NCBI GenBank assembly: GCA_020741755.1
Contig: DYYI01000003.1
Span: 1-40,297 of the forward strand
Direction of reading: 5' to 3'
DNA length: 40,297 nt
Source of the DNA: Aliicoccus persicus_A
GTDB taxonomy: Bacteria; Bacillota; Bacilli; Staphylococcales; Salinicoccaceae
The translations under genes were made by a program, and so were the position numbers. The notes beneath the pieces are model-generated. The model had not been told where the DNA came from. It saw only the letters and a list, made by a program, of their open reading frames with translations, and ran no database searches. Below are positions 32,803 through 39,985 of this stretch, in pieces. The number at the start of each line of letters is the position of its first letter. Within the stretch, counting starts at the first letter, position 1.

Positions 32803-32830
32803 AGAGCGAGTAAATGTTTCTACTCGCTCT
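32803..32830 (-). promoter_or_regulatory. pstS-pstC intergenic stem-loop
   Basis: A perfect 10-bp stem (AGAGCGAGTA / TACTCGCTCT, 8-nt loop) lies between pstS and pstC, followed on the minus strand by only TTTTC. It is probably a partial terminator or an RNA-stabilising stem that keeps the binding protein in excess over the membrane parts, an arrangement known for other pst and binding-protein operons. Confidence 0.7.
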
Positions 32831-32895
32831 CACCTAGCTTATTATATTATTCTCACATGAAGAATACCAGACATATTTCAGTCTTTTGAAGTCGA

Positions 32896-33957
32896 TTATT
32901 CAGCGTCTTCTTCTTCAGCGTCAGCGTCTTCTTCTGTTTCTTCTTCAGCATCAGCATCTTCTTCATCAGATTCTGGTGCGTCGAATTCTACTTGTTCAAC
33001 GTTAGGAAGTTTGTTGTACTGCTCTAATACTGCAGCGTCATCTAATGGTACATAACCTACAGCTTCAGCAGCTTCTTGAGAGTTGATTAAAACATACTCT
33101 AAGAATGCATGTGCACTTGTGTTTTCAGCTAAAGCACCTTGGTCAGCGTAAACGAATAATGGACGAGCTAATGGGTAAGTGAAGTCCATAACGTTTTCGA
33201 ATGTTGGTTCAGCTGGCTCATCCATGTCAGGAGACTGGATAGCAAGTGCTGTTAATGAATCTTGGTTTTCCATGTAGAAGTTATATCCGAAGAAACCAAT
33301 TGCAGTTTCGTCGTTAACTACTGAACGAACTACTTCGTTTGTATCTTGGATTAATTGAACGTTATCGCCAACTTCACCATCGTCACCGAAGATAGTTTCT
33401 ACGAAGAAACCATGTGTTCCGTGGTCTTGAGTTGGACCATAAACTGTGATGTCTTGATCAGGGAAGTCTTCACGAACTTCACTCCAGTTAGTAGCTTCTC
33501 CAGAGTAGATAGCTGCTACTTCTTCAAAAGTTAAATCTTCAACGAAATCGATGCTTTGGTTAACTGCAACAGTTAAACCATCAGTTGCTACTAGGTACTC
33601 TTCCCAGTCCATTTCGTTTTCTTCTAAGTCAGCAATTTCTTCTTCTTTGATATCGCGTGAAGCGTTAGCGAATTGTACTGAACCGTCAATTAAAGCAGAG
33701 AAACCAGAACCAGTTCCGTTACCACCAAGTTCAACAGCTAAGTCGTATTCAGCGAAGAAATCTTCAACTAAAACGTTAAGAATAGGGAATACTGTAGATG
33801 AACCTTCACCTGCAACAGTTGCTTCAGTATCTACTTCAGATGTTACTTCTAAACCTTCTAAAACTTCACCAGCATCTTGTGCCGATACGTTGTTAACAGA
33901 AAATGCTGTAACTGCTAAACCAGAAAGTAAAGCAAATGAGAATAAACGTTTTTTCAT
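32896..33957 (-). CDS. pstS: Phosphate-binding protein PstS, exported, no lipobox
   Basis: Extracellular phosphate receptor of the Pst importer. After a Sec signal peptide (MKKRLFSFALLSGLAVTAFSVNNVSA/QDAG, likely type I cleavage) the PBP-like domain begins AGEGSSTVFPILNVLVEDFF. It carries the phosphate-binding patterns GNGTGSGFSALIDGSVQFANASRDI, SGEATNW and GPTQDHGTHGFFVETIFG. The 353-aa protein has no cysteine, so it cannot be a lipoprotein as Gram-positive PstS normally is. It also ends in a 23-residue Asp/Glu/Ala tail with a repeated EEDADAEEE unit. The whole protein is very acidic, as expected of salt-adapted exoproteins. It has a four-copy Pho box upstream and a GGAGG ribosome site. Confidence 0.93.
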   Translation of the reverse strand: MKKRLFSFALLSGLAVTAFSVNNVSAQDAGEVLEGLEVTSEVDTEATVAGEGSSTVFPILNVLVEDFFAEYDLAVELGGNGTGSGFSALIDGSVQFANASRDIKEEEIADLEENEMDWEEYLVATDGLTVAVNQSIDFVEDLTFEEVAAIYSGEATNWSEVREDFPDQDITVYGPTQDHGTHGFFVETIFGDDGEVGDNVQLIQDTNEVVRSVVNDETAIGFFGYNFYMENQDSLTALAIQSPDMDEPAEPTFENVMDFTYPLARPLFVYADQGALAENTSAHAFLEYVLINSQEAAEAVGYVPLDDAAVLEQYNKLPNVEQVEFDAPESDEEDADAEEETEEDADAEEEDAE

Positions 33958-34017
33958 CGTATAATTCCTCCAAGAATTTATATTATTAATCTTACACTAG
34001 ATATAGTAAATCATGAA

Positions 34018-34056
34018 TGTAAATCTAGAATGAATTAATTGTAAAGATTAAGTAAA
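34018..34056 (-). promoter_or_regulatory. Four-copy PhoP (Pho) box upstream of pstS
   Basis: The minus strand contains TTTACT (34051-34056), TTTACA (34040-34045), TTCATT (34029-34034) and TTTACA (34018-34023), each starting exactly 11 nt after the previous one. A fifth TTTACT lies 13 nt further down (34005-34010). This is the TT(T/A)ACA-N5 direct-repeat operator bound by PhoP in Bacilli and predicts induction of pst by phosphate starvation. The -10 element was not resolved. Confidence 0.85.
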
Positions 34057-34067
34057 GGTCCATACTT

Positions 34068-36254
34068 TTAAAATGTACCTCTGACAAAACCTTGATAAAT
34101 TTCTTCAAAATCATATTGGAAATAAGACTGAGCCGGCTGTCCCTCATAGAGTTCATAATACTTATTGATCACGTCTCTTGAAATGTGATTTGTCGGGAAA
34201 TAAGGAATGACCAGCGGCATGTGTGGGAATACGACCGAAAATGCCATCGATGGCTCCTCATACGGTGCATATCCGACAAACGTATGATTTAGTACTTGCT
34301 CCCCTTCATAAAATGCTTCCGCTGTTCCTGTTTTTCCAGCGGCTTCTGGTTCAAGGTCATTATGTGTTAAATAGGCGGTTCCCCATAGATTTCGGTTTTG
34401 ATCCGAACCATGGAACACATCGTGTAGTCCGAGTTGAATTTGTCCGAGCTCGGCATCATTTAATTCTAATATATTTAATACTTCAGGATTCTCGCTTGCA
34501 ATCAGTGGACTTTCGTTATTCGGATCACCTTTCCTTACTTCTTTTACGATGTTATGTTTCATGCGTTTTCCGTCTGCAGCAATTGTCGAAATATATTGTA
34601 ACAGCTGCATGTTCGAATAAGTATCCAACTGTCCAATTGAAAAGTTTAAATATTCCATTGCATTATAATCAAATGGCGGACTTAATCCTTCTGCCTCGTT
34701 CGGTAAATCTAAGCCTGTTGATGATCCGAGTCCAAATGACTGAAAGACACTTCTTAACTGACGACCCGCTGTTTCTACATTTGCAGGTACTTGCATGCCC
34801 TCAACATAAGGTTCGCCTGCGAGTAACAATGCGGTTTGGAACATATAAATATTTGATGATACCATCAATGCCTCTCTATCCGTTACATCATAAACGCTGT
34901 TTCTATTAAAGAAAGATGTCACTGAAGTGCCATCTTGGAACACCATGCGTCGATCCGTCACGATGTGTCCGGGTGAATATAAATCATTGATGTAACCTGC
35001 TGCGATGACTGCAGCTTTAATGGATGAACCGACTGCATACGTCGTCGTAAAGTTGGCATAATCAAACTCCACAATATTACCATCATCGTTAATCTGTTTT
35101 CCGACCATTGCTAAAATATCACCATTGTTCGGATCCTGAACGGCTAACAGTACAGTTGACACATGATCGGGTATAATCGTATAATCAATATTTCCTTGTG
35201 CGTCATTTCTCTCCGCTGTGCGCTCTGCAATGCTTCGCAATTGTAAAAGATGATACTCTGCTAAATCTTCTAATTCCTGCTGCAATTCAATATCAACGGT
35301 TAAGTAAATATCATCCCCCGGTGCGCCAGGGTCAAATACTTCTTGATTAATGACTGTACCTGAACGGTCCGTGCTATATTTAATTACTTCTTTTTCACCG
35401 CTCAGTACTTCTTCATACATGAGTTCTAAATAGCTCTTACCGACTCTATCATTTCTTGAGTAGCCTTGAGCAACATAGTATTCTGCGAGCTCAGCTGGCA
35501 AACCTTCTGTTGCAGTAGAGACATCACCGAGAATCACGCGTAGCGATTCATCATAAGGGTATTCGCGTTTCCAGTCCATCCCTGTCGTCACACCGCTAAT
35601 CGGGTCAATGTTTTCATTGATATCTGCAAATTCTTTTTCAGAGACACCTTCGTTCTTAATAATCGTTGGTTGCAGCTCTTGTGCATTGACCATTTTGATA
35701 TATATTTTGATGAGATTTAAATCGTCATCATCTAATATACGATCCATATCATCCATCGTTGATACGTCATAAAATTCTTGTGCAAGATCGTTAAACGATA
35801 AACTCCCTGTCTGAAACATATCATATTGTTCTGGGATAATATTTGATACATTTTCGAAATAGTTATTCAATACGAAATCTTGTCGATCACGTAAACCGAC
35901 AGTTTCGTCTGGCATCTCAATTACTTCACTCAATTCTCTAGCGATGCTTAAAATATCATTGGGTAGCATGTTGCGGTGTCTTGTGAAAAATACAGTGCGG
36001 ACAGATTCATTTCCGACGAGTAATTCTCCATTTCTGTCATAAATATTACCACGTGGTGCACTGTTATTTACCTCAACGTATGACGCGTTCTCAATCTGCT
36101 CTTGGTATGTATCGCCTTCAACGATTTGAAGTTGTCCTAACCGAATGACAAGAGTTAAACATAATAAAAAAACAATCAAGAGTATGAAGTTAATTCTTGA
36201 TTTTAATATTTGAGGCGCATTTATTTTATAGTTTTTGATTTTAGTACGTTTCAA
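34068..36254 (-). CDS. Class B penicillin-binding protein (transpeptidase)
   Basis: Membrane-anchored D,D-transpeptidase that cross-links peptidoglycan, like B. subtilis PbpA (YqgF) and S. aureus PBP3. I start it at TTG 36254 (MKRTKIKNYKINAP, 728 aa) because AAGGA (36264-36268) is 9 nt upstream. An ATG at 36263 abuts that site, and the frame stays open to 36326. One membrane helix (INFILLIVFLLCLTLVIRLGQL) is followed by the dimerisation domain from GNIYDRNGELL onward. The transpeptidase has SSIK (nucleophile Ser), SSN in MVSSNIYMF and KTGT in AAGKTGTAEAF. No PASTA domains. It sits beside sodA, as in staphylococci. Confidence 0.93.
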   Translation of the reverse strand: MKRTKIKNYKINAPQILKSRINFILLIVFLLCLTLVIRLGQLQIVEGDTYQEQIENASYVEVNNSAPRGNIYDRNGELLVGNESVRTVFFTRHRNMLPNDILSIARELSEVIEMPDETVGLRDRQDFVLNNYFENVSNIIPEQYDMFQTGSLSFNDLAQEFYDVSTMDDMDRILDDDDLNLIKIYIKMVNAQELQPTIIKNEGVSEKEFADINENIDPISGVTTGMDWKREYPYDESLRVILGDVSTATEGLPAELAEYYVAQGYSRNDRVGKSYLELMYEEVLSGEKEVIKYSTDRSGTVINQEVFDPGAPGDDIYLTVDIELQQELEDLAEYHLLQLRSIAERTAERNDAQGNIDYTIIPDHVSTVLLAVQDPNNGDILAMVGKQINDDGNIVEFDYANFTTTYAVGSSIKAAVIAAGYINDLYSPGHIVTDRRMVFQDGTSVTSFFNRNSVYDVTDREALMVSSNIYMFQTALLLAGEPYVEGMQVPANVETAGRQLRSVFQSFGLGSSTGLDLPNEAEGLSPPFDYNAMEYLNFSIGQLDTYSNMQLLQYISTIAADGKRMKHNIVKEVRKGDPNNESPLIASENPEVLNILELNDAELGQIQLGLHDVFHGSDQNRNLWGTAYLTHNDLEPEAAGKTGTAEAFYEGEQVLNHTFVGYAPYEEPSMAFSVVFPHMPLVIPYFPTNHISRDVINKYYELYEGQPAQSYFQYDFEEIYQGFVRGTF

Positions 36255-36321
36255 AATGCTCATTCCTTCAAAACTTAATAGAATAATTTTAACATAATTC
36301 GGGGTGAATAAGATATTTGTA

Positions 36322-36354
36322 CACAAAAAAAAGACGCATGATAATCATGCGCCT
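36322..36354 (-). terminator. Terminator after sodA
   Basis: A 10-bp stem (AGGCGCATGA / TCATGCGTCT on the minus strand, one G-U pair, 3-nt loop) followed by TTTTTTTT. It ends sodA transcription upstream of the PBP gene. Confidence 0.9.
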
Positions 36355-36365
36355 CAATTTAAATA

Positions 36366-36968
36366 TTATTTGTTAGCATTGTAAATTTCTGTAACTTTGT
36401 CCCAGTTTACTACGTTCCAGAATGCTTTTAAATATTCTGGGCGTTTGTTTTGATATTTTAAGTAGTAAGCATGTTCCCAAACGTCAACACCAAGTAAAGG
36501 TGTTTGACCATCAGTTACTGGGTTATCTTGATTTGGTGTAGAAACAACTTCTAGTTCTCCGTTGTTTAATACTAACCATGCCCAACCAGAACCGAATCGT
36601 GCAGCACCTGCAGCTTCAAATTCTTCTTTGAATTTATCAACAGAACCGAATTTTGCATCGATTGCGTCTTTTAATTCGCCTGATAATTCATTTTGTTCTG
36701 GAGATAATACTTCCCAGAAGAATGAATGGTTATAGTGTCCACCACCGTTATTTCTAACAGCTGTTTGAATATCTGAAGGTAGGTCTTTGTATCCTTTAAC
36801 AAGATCTTCTAAAGATTTGTTTTCATACTCAGTACCACTTACAGCGTCGTTTAATTTTGTAACGTAAGTGTTGTGGTGTTTAGAGTGGTGAATCTCCATT
36901 GTTTCCTTGTCAAAATGTGGTTCTAATGCATCATATGCATAAGGTAAATTAGGTAATTCAAATGCCAT
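36366..36968 (-). CDS. sodA: Superoxide dismutase (Mn/Fe)
   Basis: Converts superoxide to oxygen and hydrogen peroxide in the cytoplasm. The 200-aa protein shows the four metal ligands: His in MEIHHSKHHNTYV, His in GGGHYNHSFFWE, and Asp and His in VDVWEHAYYLKYQ. The N-terminal PNLPYAYDALEPHFD and C-terminal YLKAFWNVVNW are standard. Metal use (Mn, Fe or either) is not decided by these motifs. It has a strong GGAGGAG ribosome site and its own promoter and terminator, so it is monocistronic. Confidence 0.97.
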   Translation of the reverse strand: MAFELPNLPYAYDALEPHFDKETMEIHHSKHHNTYVTKLNDAVSGTEYENKSLEDLVKGYKDLPSDIQTAVRNNGGGHYNHSFFWEVLSPEQNELSGELKDAIDAKFGSVDKFKEEFEAAGAARFGSGWAWLVLNNGELEVVSTPNQDNPVTDGQTPLLGVDVWEHAYYLKYQNKRPEYLKAFWNVVNWDKVTEIYNANK

Positions 36969-37001
36969 AATTATTCTCCTCCAAAAGTTTATTCTATACT
37001 A

Positions 37002-37030
37002 AATATAGCAATTAGATGATAAAATAACAA
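37002..37030 (-). promoter_or_regulatory. Sigma-A promoter for sodA
   Basis: The minus strand carries TTGTTA (37025-37030), a 17-nt spacer and TATATT (37002-37007), 33 nt upstream of the sodA ATG. Confidence 0.65.
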
Positions 37031-37094
37031 TGATGCAACTCACGGTTATTTAAAATCAACCAAAAGTACGAGATACAAGGATGACATATAAAAT

Positions 37095-37850
37095 ATGACA
37101 AGCTATTTTAACTACTTTATACGTGCCCTCACTTTTAAAAAGTACCCACTTTTTCGCACAGTAAACTTTAGATACTTACTCTATAATTTAATTTTGATTA
37201 CATTACTGTTGATATTACCAAGTGCAATTTCATTGCTTTCAACGGTGAATCAGATCAATTCAATTTCAGGCATAGAAGATGAAATTCCATCATTTGAAAT
37301 TAGAGATGAACAATATTTTGGAGAATCAAAAGAAATAACAATCCGAGAAGAGTCTTTTATCTTTGACGAAGATCTGACAAGTGAAGATGTGTTGACTTTT
37401 GACCAACATATTTTTGCAGGATTCATTCAGGATGGCATTTATATCAGAGACCTGCAAAATGATGTGCTTGGATACTTTTATATCGGCGGGATTCAAGATG
37501 AGGATGATTTAAAAGCATTCATTGATAGACATCTTTCAAGCATATACTTTTACTATTTCGTGTATCTTACATTACAATTCTTCTTGATGATTGTTATGGC
37601 AATCCTATCGCTTACAGTAATTAGTTATGCATTAGATGCGGTCAGTCGTATGATGAAGAAAAAATCACGGTTTATGAATTGGTTTAAATTTGTGACATTT
37701 ATCTGTATCATATTACTTGTACCTTACGTATTGATTCAGATAATTTTCGGTTACTCATTCTACCTGATTATCTTACTGTCAATTCCGTTTATCGTACACT
37801 ATTACAATAAGTTGCCAGCAAATCGTAATAAGAAACCAAACATTAATTAA
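37095..37850 (+). CDS. DUF1189 family membrane protein
   Basis: A 251-aa membrane protein of the DUF1189 family, whose function is unknown. It starts with a basic segment, then a helix at about residues 33-53 (LLYNLILITLLLILPSAISLL). An extracellular stretch of ~100 acidic residues follows, then three C-terminal helices (about 152-182, 197-218 and 219-238). Only a distant AAGGA (about 14 nt) precedes the ATG, so translation may be weak. It is followed 27 nt later by ispG. The family is common next to ispG or sodA in staphylococci, as far as I recall. Confidence 0.82.
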   Translation: MTSYFNYFIRALTFKKYPLFRTVNFRYLLYNLILITLLLILPSAISLLSTVNQINSISGIEDEIPSFEIRDEQYFGESKEITIREESFIFDEDLTSEDVLTFDQHIFAGFIQDGIYIRDLQNDVLGYFYIGGIQDEDDLKAFIDRHLSSIYFYYFVYLTLQFFLMIVMAILSLTVISYALDAVSRMMKKKSRFMNWFKFVTFICIILLVPYVLIQIIFGYSFYLIILLSIPFIVHYYNKLPANRNKKPNIN

Positions 37851-37877
37851 AAATATATGCAAGGAGCACTGATTGAT

Positions 37878-38993
37878 ATGACTCAGTTAACAAATAGAAA
37901 AGACACACGTCCAGTGCGTGTCGGAAATTTAGTAATCGGCGGAAATGAAGAGATCGTTATCCAAAGTATGACGACGACGAAAACGCATGATGTCGAAGCA
38001 ACAGTTGCTGAGATTAATCGACTGGAAGAAGCAGGCTGTCAAATCGTACGTGTGGCATGTCCAAAAGAAGAAGATGCCTTAGCGATTCCAGAAATTAAAA
38101 AACGCATCAATATTCCACTCGTTGTCGATATCCATTTTGACTATAAACTCGCACTGCTTGCGATTGAAGGCGGCGCAGATAAAATTAGAATTAATCCAGG
38201 TAACATCGGGCGACGCGAAAAAGTAGAAGCCGTTGTCAATGCGTGTAAAGAAAAAGGCATTCCAATTCGTATTGGTGTCAATGCCGGAAGTTTAGAAAAA
38301 CATATCATTAAAAAATATGGATTCCCTACTGCAGATGGTATGGTTGAAAGTGCGATGCACCACATTAAAATCTTAGAAGAGTTAGACTTCCATGACATCA
38401 TCGTTTCGATGAAAGCGTCGGATGTCCATTTAGCAATCGAAGCATATACGAAGATTGCAGAACTGATCGACTATCCACTACATTTAGGAATTACAGAAAG
38501 TGGTACGCTGTTTGCCGGTACAGTTAAGAGTTCAGCAGGACTCGGCGCAATTTTATCTAAAGGTATCGGAAATACGATGCGTATCTCATTATCAGCAGAC
38601 CCAGTTGAAGAAGTTAAAGTTGGTCGCGAACTACTAAAGACATTCGGACTTGCGAGCAACGCAGCAACATTGATTGCATGCCCTACATGTGGACGAATTG
38701 AGATCGACTTAATTTCGATTGCGAATGAAGTCGAAGAATATATCGCAGATGTGAAAGCACCACTAAAAGTTGCAGTCTTAGGTTGTGCAGTTAACGGACC
38801 AGGAGAAGCACGAGAAGCAGATATCGGTATCGCGGGTGCACGTGGTGAAGGATTACTCTTCATGCACGGTAAAACAGTTCGAAAAGTACCAGAAGAAACA
38901 ATGGTTGACGAACTGAAAATGGAAATCGACAAGCTTGCTGAAGAGCACTACAAGAAGTTAGAAGAAGAAAAAGAAGCGTTGGAAAATCAATAG
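37878..38993 (+). CDS. ispG: 4-hydroxy-3-methylbut-2-enyl diphosphate synthase
   Basis: Iron-sulfur enzyme of the MEP pathway that reduces ME-cPP to HMBPP. I choose ATG 37878 (MTQLTNRKDTRPVRVGNL, 371 aa), which has AAGGAG upstream and matches staphylococcal IspG; an ATG seven codons earlier is in frame but precedes that site. The TIM-barrel motifs (VIQSMTTTKTHDVEAT, GGADKIRINPGNIG, GITESGTLFAGTVKSS) precede the [4Fe-4S] domain with ACPTCGRIEIDL and VLGCAVNGPGEAREADIGIAG, which supply three cysteine ligands. It ends with a Glu/Lys-rich tail and a terminator. Confidence 0.97.
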   Translation: MTQLTNRKDTRPVRVGNLVIGGNEEIVIQSMTTTKTHDVEATVAEINRLEEAGCQIVRVACPKEEDALAIPEIKKRINIPLVVDIHFDYKLALLAIEGGADKIRINPGNIGRREKVEAVVNACKEKGIPIRIGVNAGSLEKHIIKKYGFPTADGMVESAMHHIKILEELDFHDIIVSMKASDVHLAIEAYTKIAELIDYPLHLGITESGTLFAGTVKSSAGLGAILSKGIGNTMRISLSADPVEEVKVGRELLKTFGLASNAATLIACPTCGRIEIDLISIANEVEEYIADVKAPLKVAVLGCAVNGPGEAREADIGIAGARGEGLLFMHGKTVRKVPEETMVDELKMEIDKLAEEHYKKLEEEKEALENQ

Positions 38994-39007
38994 ATTGAGT
39001 TTGTGAA

Positions 39008-39051
39008 ACAGTCATGGAATCTGAAGTATGGGATTCCGTGGCTGTTTTTTT
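39008..39051 (+). terminator. Terminator after ispG
   Basis: A 14-bp stem with G-U pairs (39008-39021 with 39032-39045, 10-nt loop) followed by TTTTTTT. It closes the DUF1189-ispG unit. Confidence 0.88.
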
Positions 39052-39084
39052 GTGTGATTATGTTTTGGGTCGCTACTTCAGAGT

Positions 39085-39335
39085 GATTTTCGAGCGTGAC
39101 GTAGTGGTAATTAAAAATTCACATTCCTTTTCCAAGAGCTGCCAATTCACTAGACTTTTTAAAGTCGAATTGGCAGGAAAATGTAATAAGTGCCAATTCA
39201 GACTGTATTTTTATCTTGAATTGGCAGACAAGAATCAAGACGTGCTTACTCTCTGCATTTTTTCTCCCTGAGTAAGCTCGAAACATAAAACCGTACTCAC
39301 TCAACATAATTTTCGAGCTTGAGTAAGCACGGCAC
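39085..39335. repeat. Cluster of palindromic intergenic repeats
   Basis: No gene is visible in 39052-39351. It holds two hairpins built from the same word. The first is CTGCCAATTC (39139-39148) with GAATTGGCAG (39167-39176), enclosing a second perfect stem GACTTT / AAAGTC (39153-39166). The second is TGCCAATTCA (39191-39200) with TGAATTGGCA (39217-39226). A nested pair follows: CGTGCTTACTC (39241-39251) with GAGTAAGCACG (39321-39331), and inside it AAGCTCGAAA (39274-39283) with TTTCGAGCTT (39311-39320). TTTTCGAGC also occurs near 39088. These look like members of a dispersed repeat family; their role is unknown. Confidence 0.8.
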
Positions 39336-39351
39336 ACCATTTTTCAAATAT

Positions 39352-39891
39352 TTACATCAACAAGTATCGAACTAATCCCAATATAGCGAAGCACAACAAG
39401 ATGACACCATTACCTATTCCAGTAATCGTACTATTACCGACTTCAAACTTCTTAGCAAGCCATGGTGAGATGACCGCTATGATTATCATGATTGCAGCTA
39501 ATAAATATAAACTCGGATCTTCAAAGACATCAACTAGGAAGATAAAGTGGATGCCTACCAAGAGGCCAATCCACGGTGCAACGTAATCTCCCAATTTCTT
39601 TCGAATCAATATGAATGCAACAATCGCACCAATAATTAGTTGTGCATAGAAAACAATCAGGTACATAGTAAATGCATCCATCTCTGACAAAGCTGAAGAT
39701 TCACTCCAGTTCGTCACACTAAAATACACACCAACTGCACTGACTATCAATGCGATTGCAGATCCGATTCCAAGATACTTTCGCCAGCTTTGTCTTGGAT
39801 TTTCCTGTGCCCATCCAAACCAAACAAAACTGAGTATGCCGAAAATAGCTGCGTACATCACATAGTCTCTTATAAATTCTTGCTCCATCAA
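39352..39891 (-). CDS. Six-helix membrane protein of unknown function
   Basis: I do not recognise the family. The 179-aa protein (MMEQEFIRDYVMYAAIFGILSF...) has about six hydrophobic segments (near residues 10-27, 40-60, 75-99, 107-123, 128-147 and 155-177) separated by short polar loops, including QENPRQSWRKY and IRKKLGDYVAP. No catalytic or binding motif is visible. There is no clear neighbour in an operon: repeat-rich, gene-free DNA lies on both sides. Codon use looks like the core genes. A GGGAGTG ribosome-type site lies 7-8 nt upstream of the ATG. Confidence 0.75.
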   Translation of the reverse strand: MMEQEFIRDYVMYAAIFGILSFVWFGWAQENPRQSWRKYLGIGSAIALIVSAVGVYFSVTNWSESSALSEMDAFTMYLIVFYAQLIIGAIVAFILIRKKLGDYVAPWIGLLVGIHFIFLVDVFEDPSLYLLAAIMIIIAVISPWLAKKFEVGNSTITGIGNGVILLCFAILGLVRYLLM

Positions 39892-39985
39892 TCATTCACT
39901 CCCTGTTTAAGATATACGTGAATGCTGAGTGAGACAATCCTTCAAAATTCTTTACGATAAATAGCGAAACATTGCCGAGCGTGTT
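39892..39985. other. Short spacer before the tandem repeat
   Basis: Between the membrane protein gene and the 41-bp array. No gene or clear promoter is visible. It contains GCTGAGTGAGAC, a word resembling the GTGAGTAAG part of the repeat units. Confidence 0.4.

Noticed and set aside
33551..33964. 137-codon frame antisense to pstS
   Set aside because: A product of the biased codon use of acidic pstS on the other strand; no ribosome site or protein features.
34223..34909. 228-codon frame antisense to the penicillin-binding protein
   Set aside because: It is the opposite strand of a gene with intact SSIK, SSN and KTGT motifs, and its translation resembles no family.
36264..36326. Longer N-terminus for the penicillin-binding protein
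   Set aside because: The AAGGA ribosome site lies inside this stretch, and the extra residues precede the usual short cytosolic N-terminus.
39014..39271. 85-residue plus-strand open frame after ispG
   Set aside because: It starts inside the ispG terminator and runs through the palindromic repeats; it has no ribosome site and no recognisable protein pattern.
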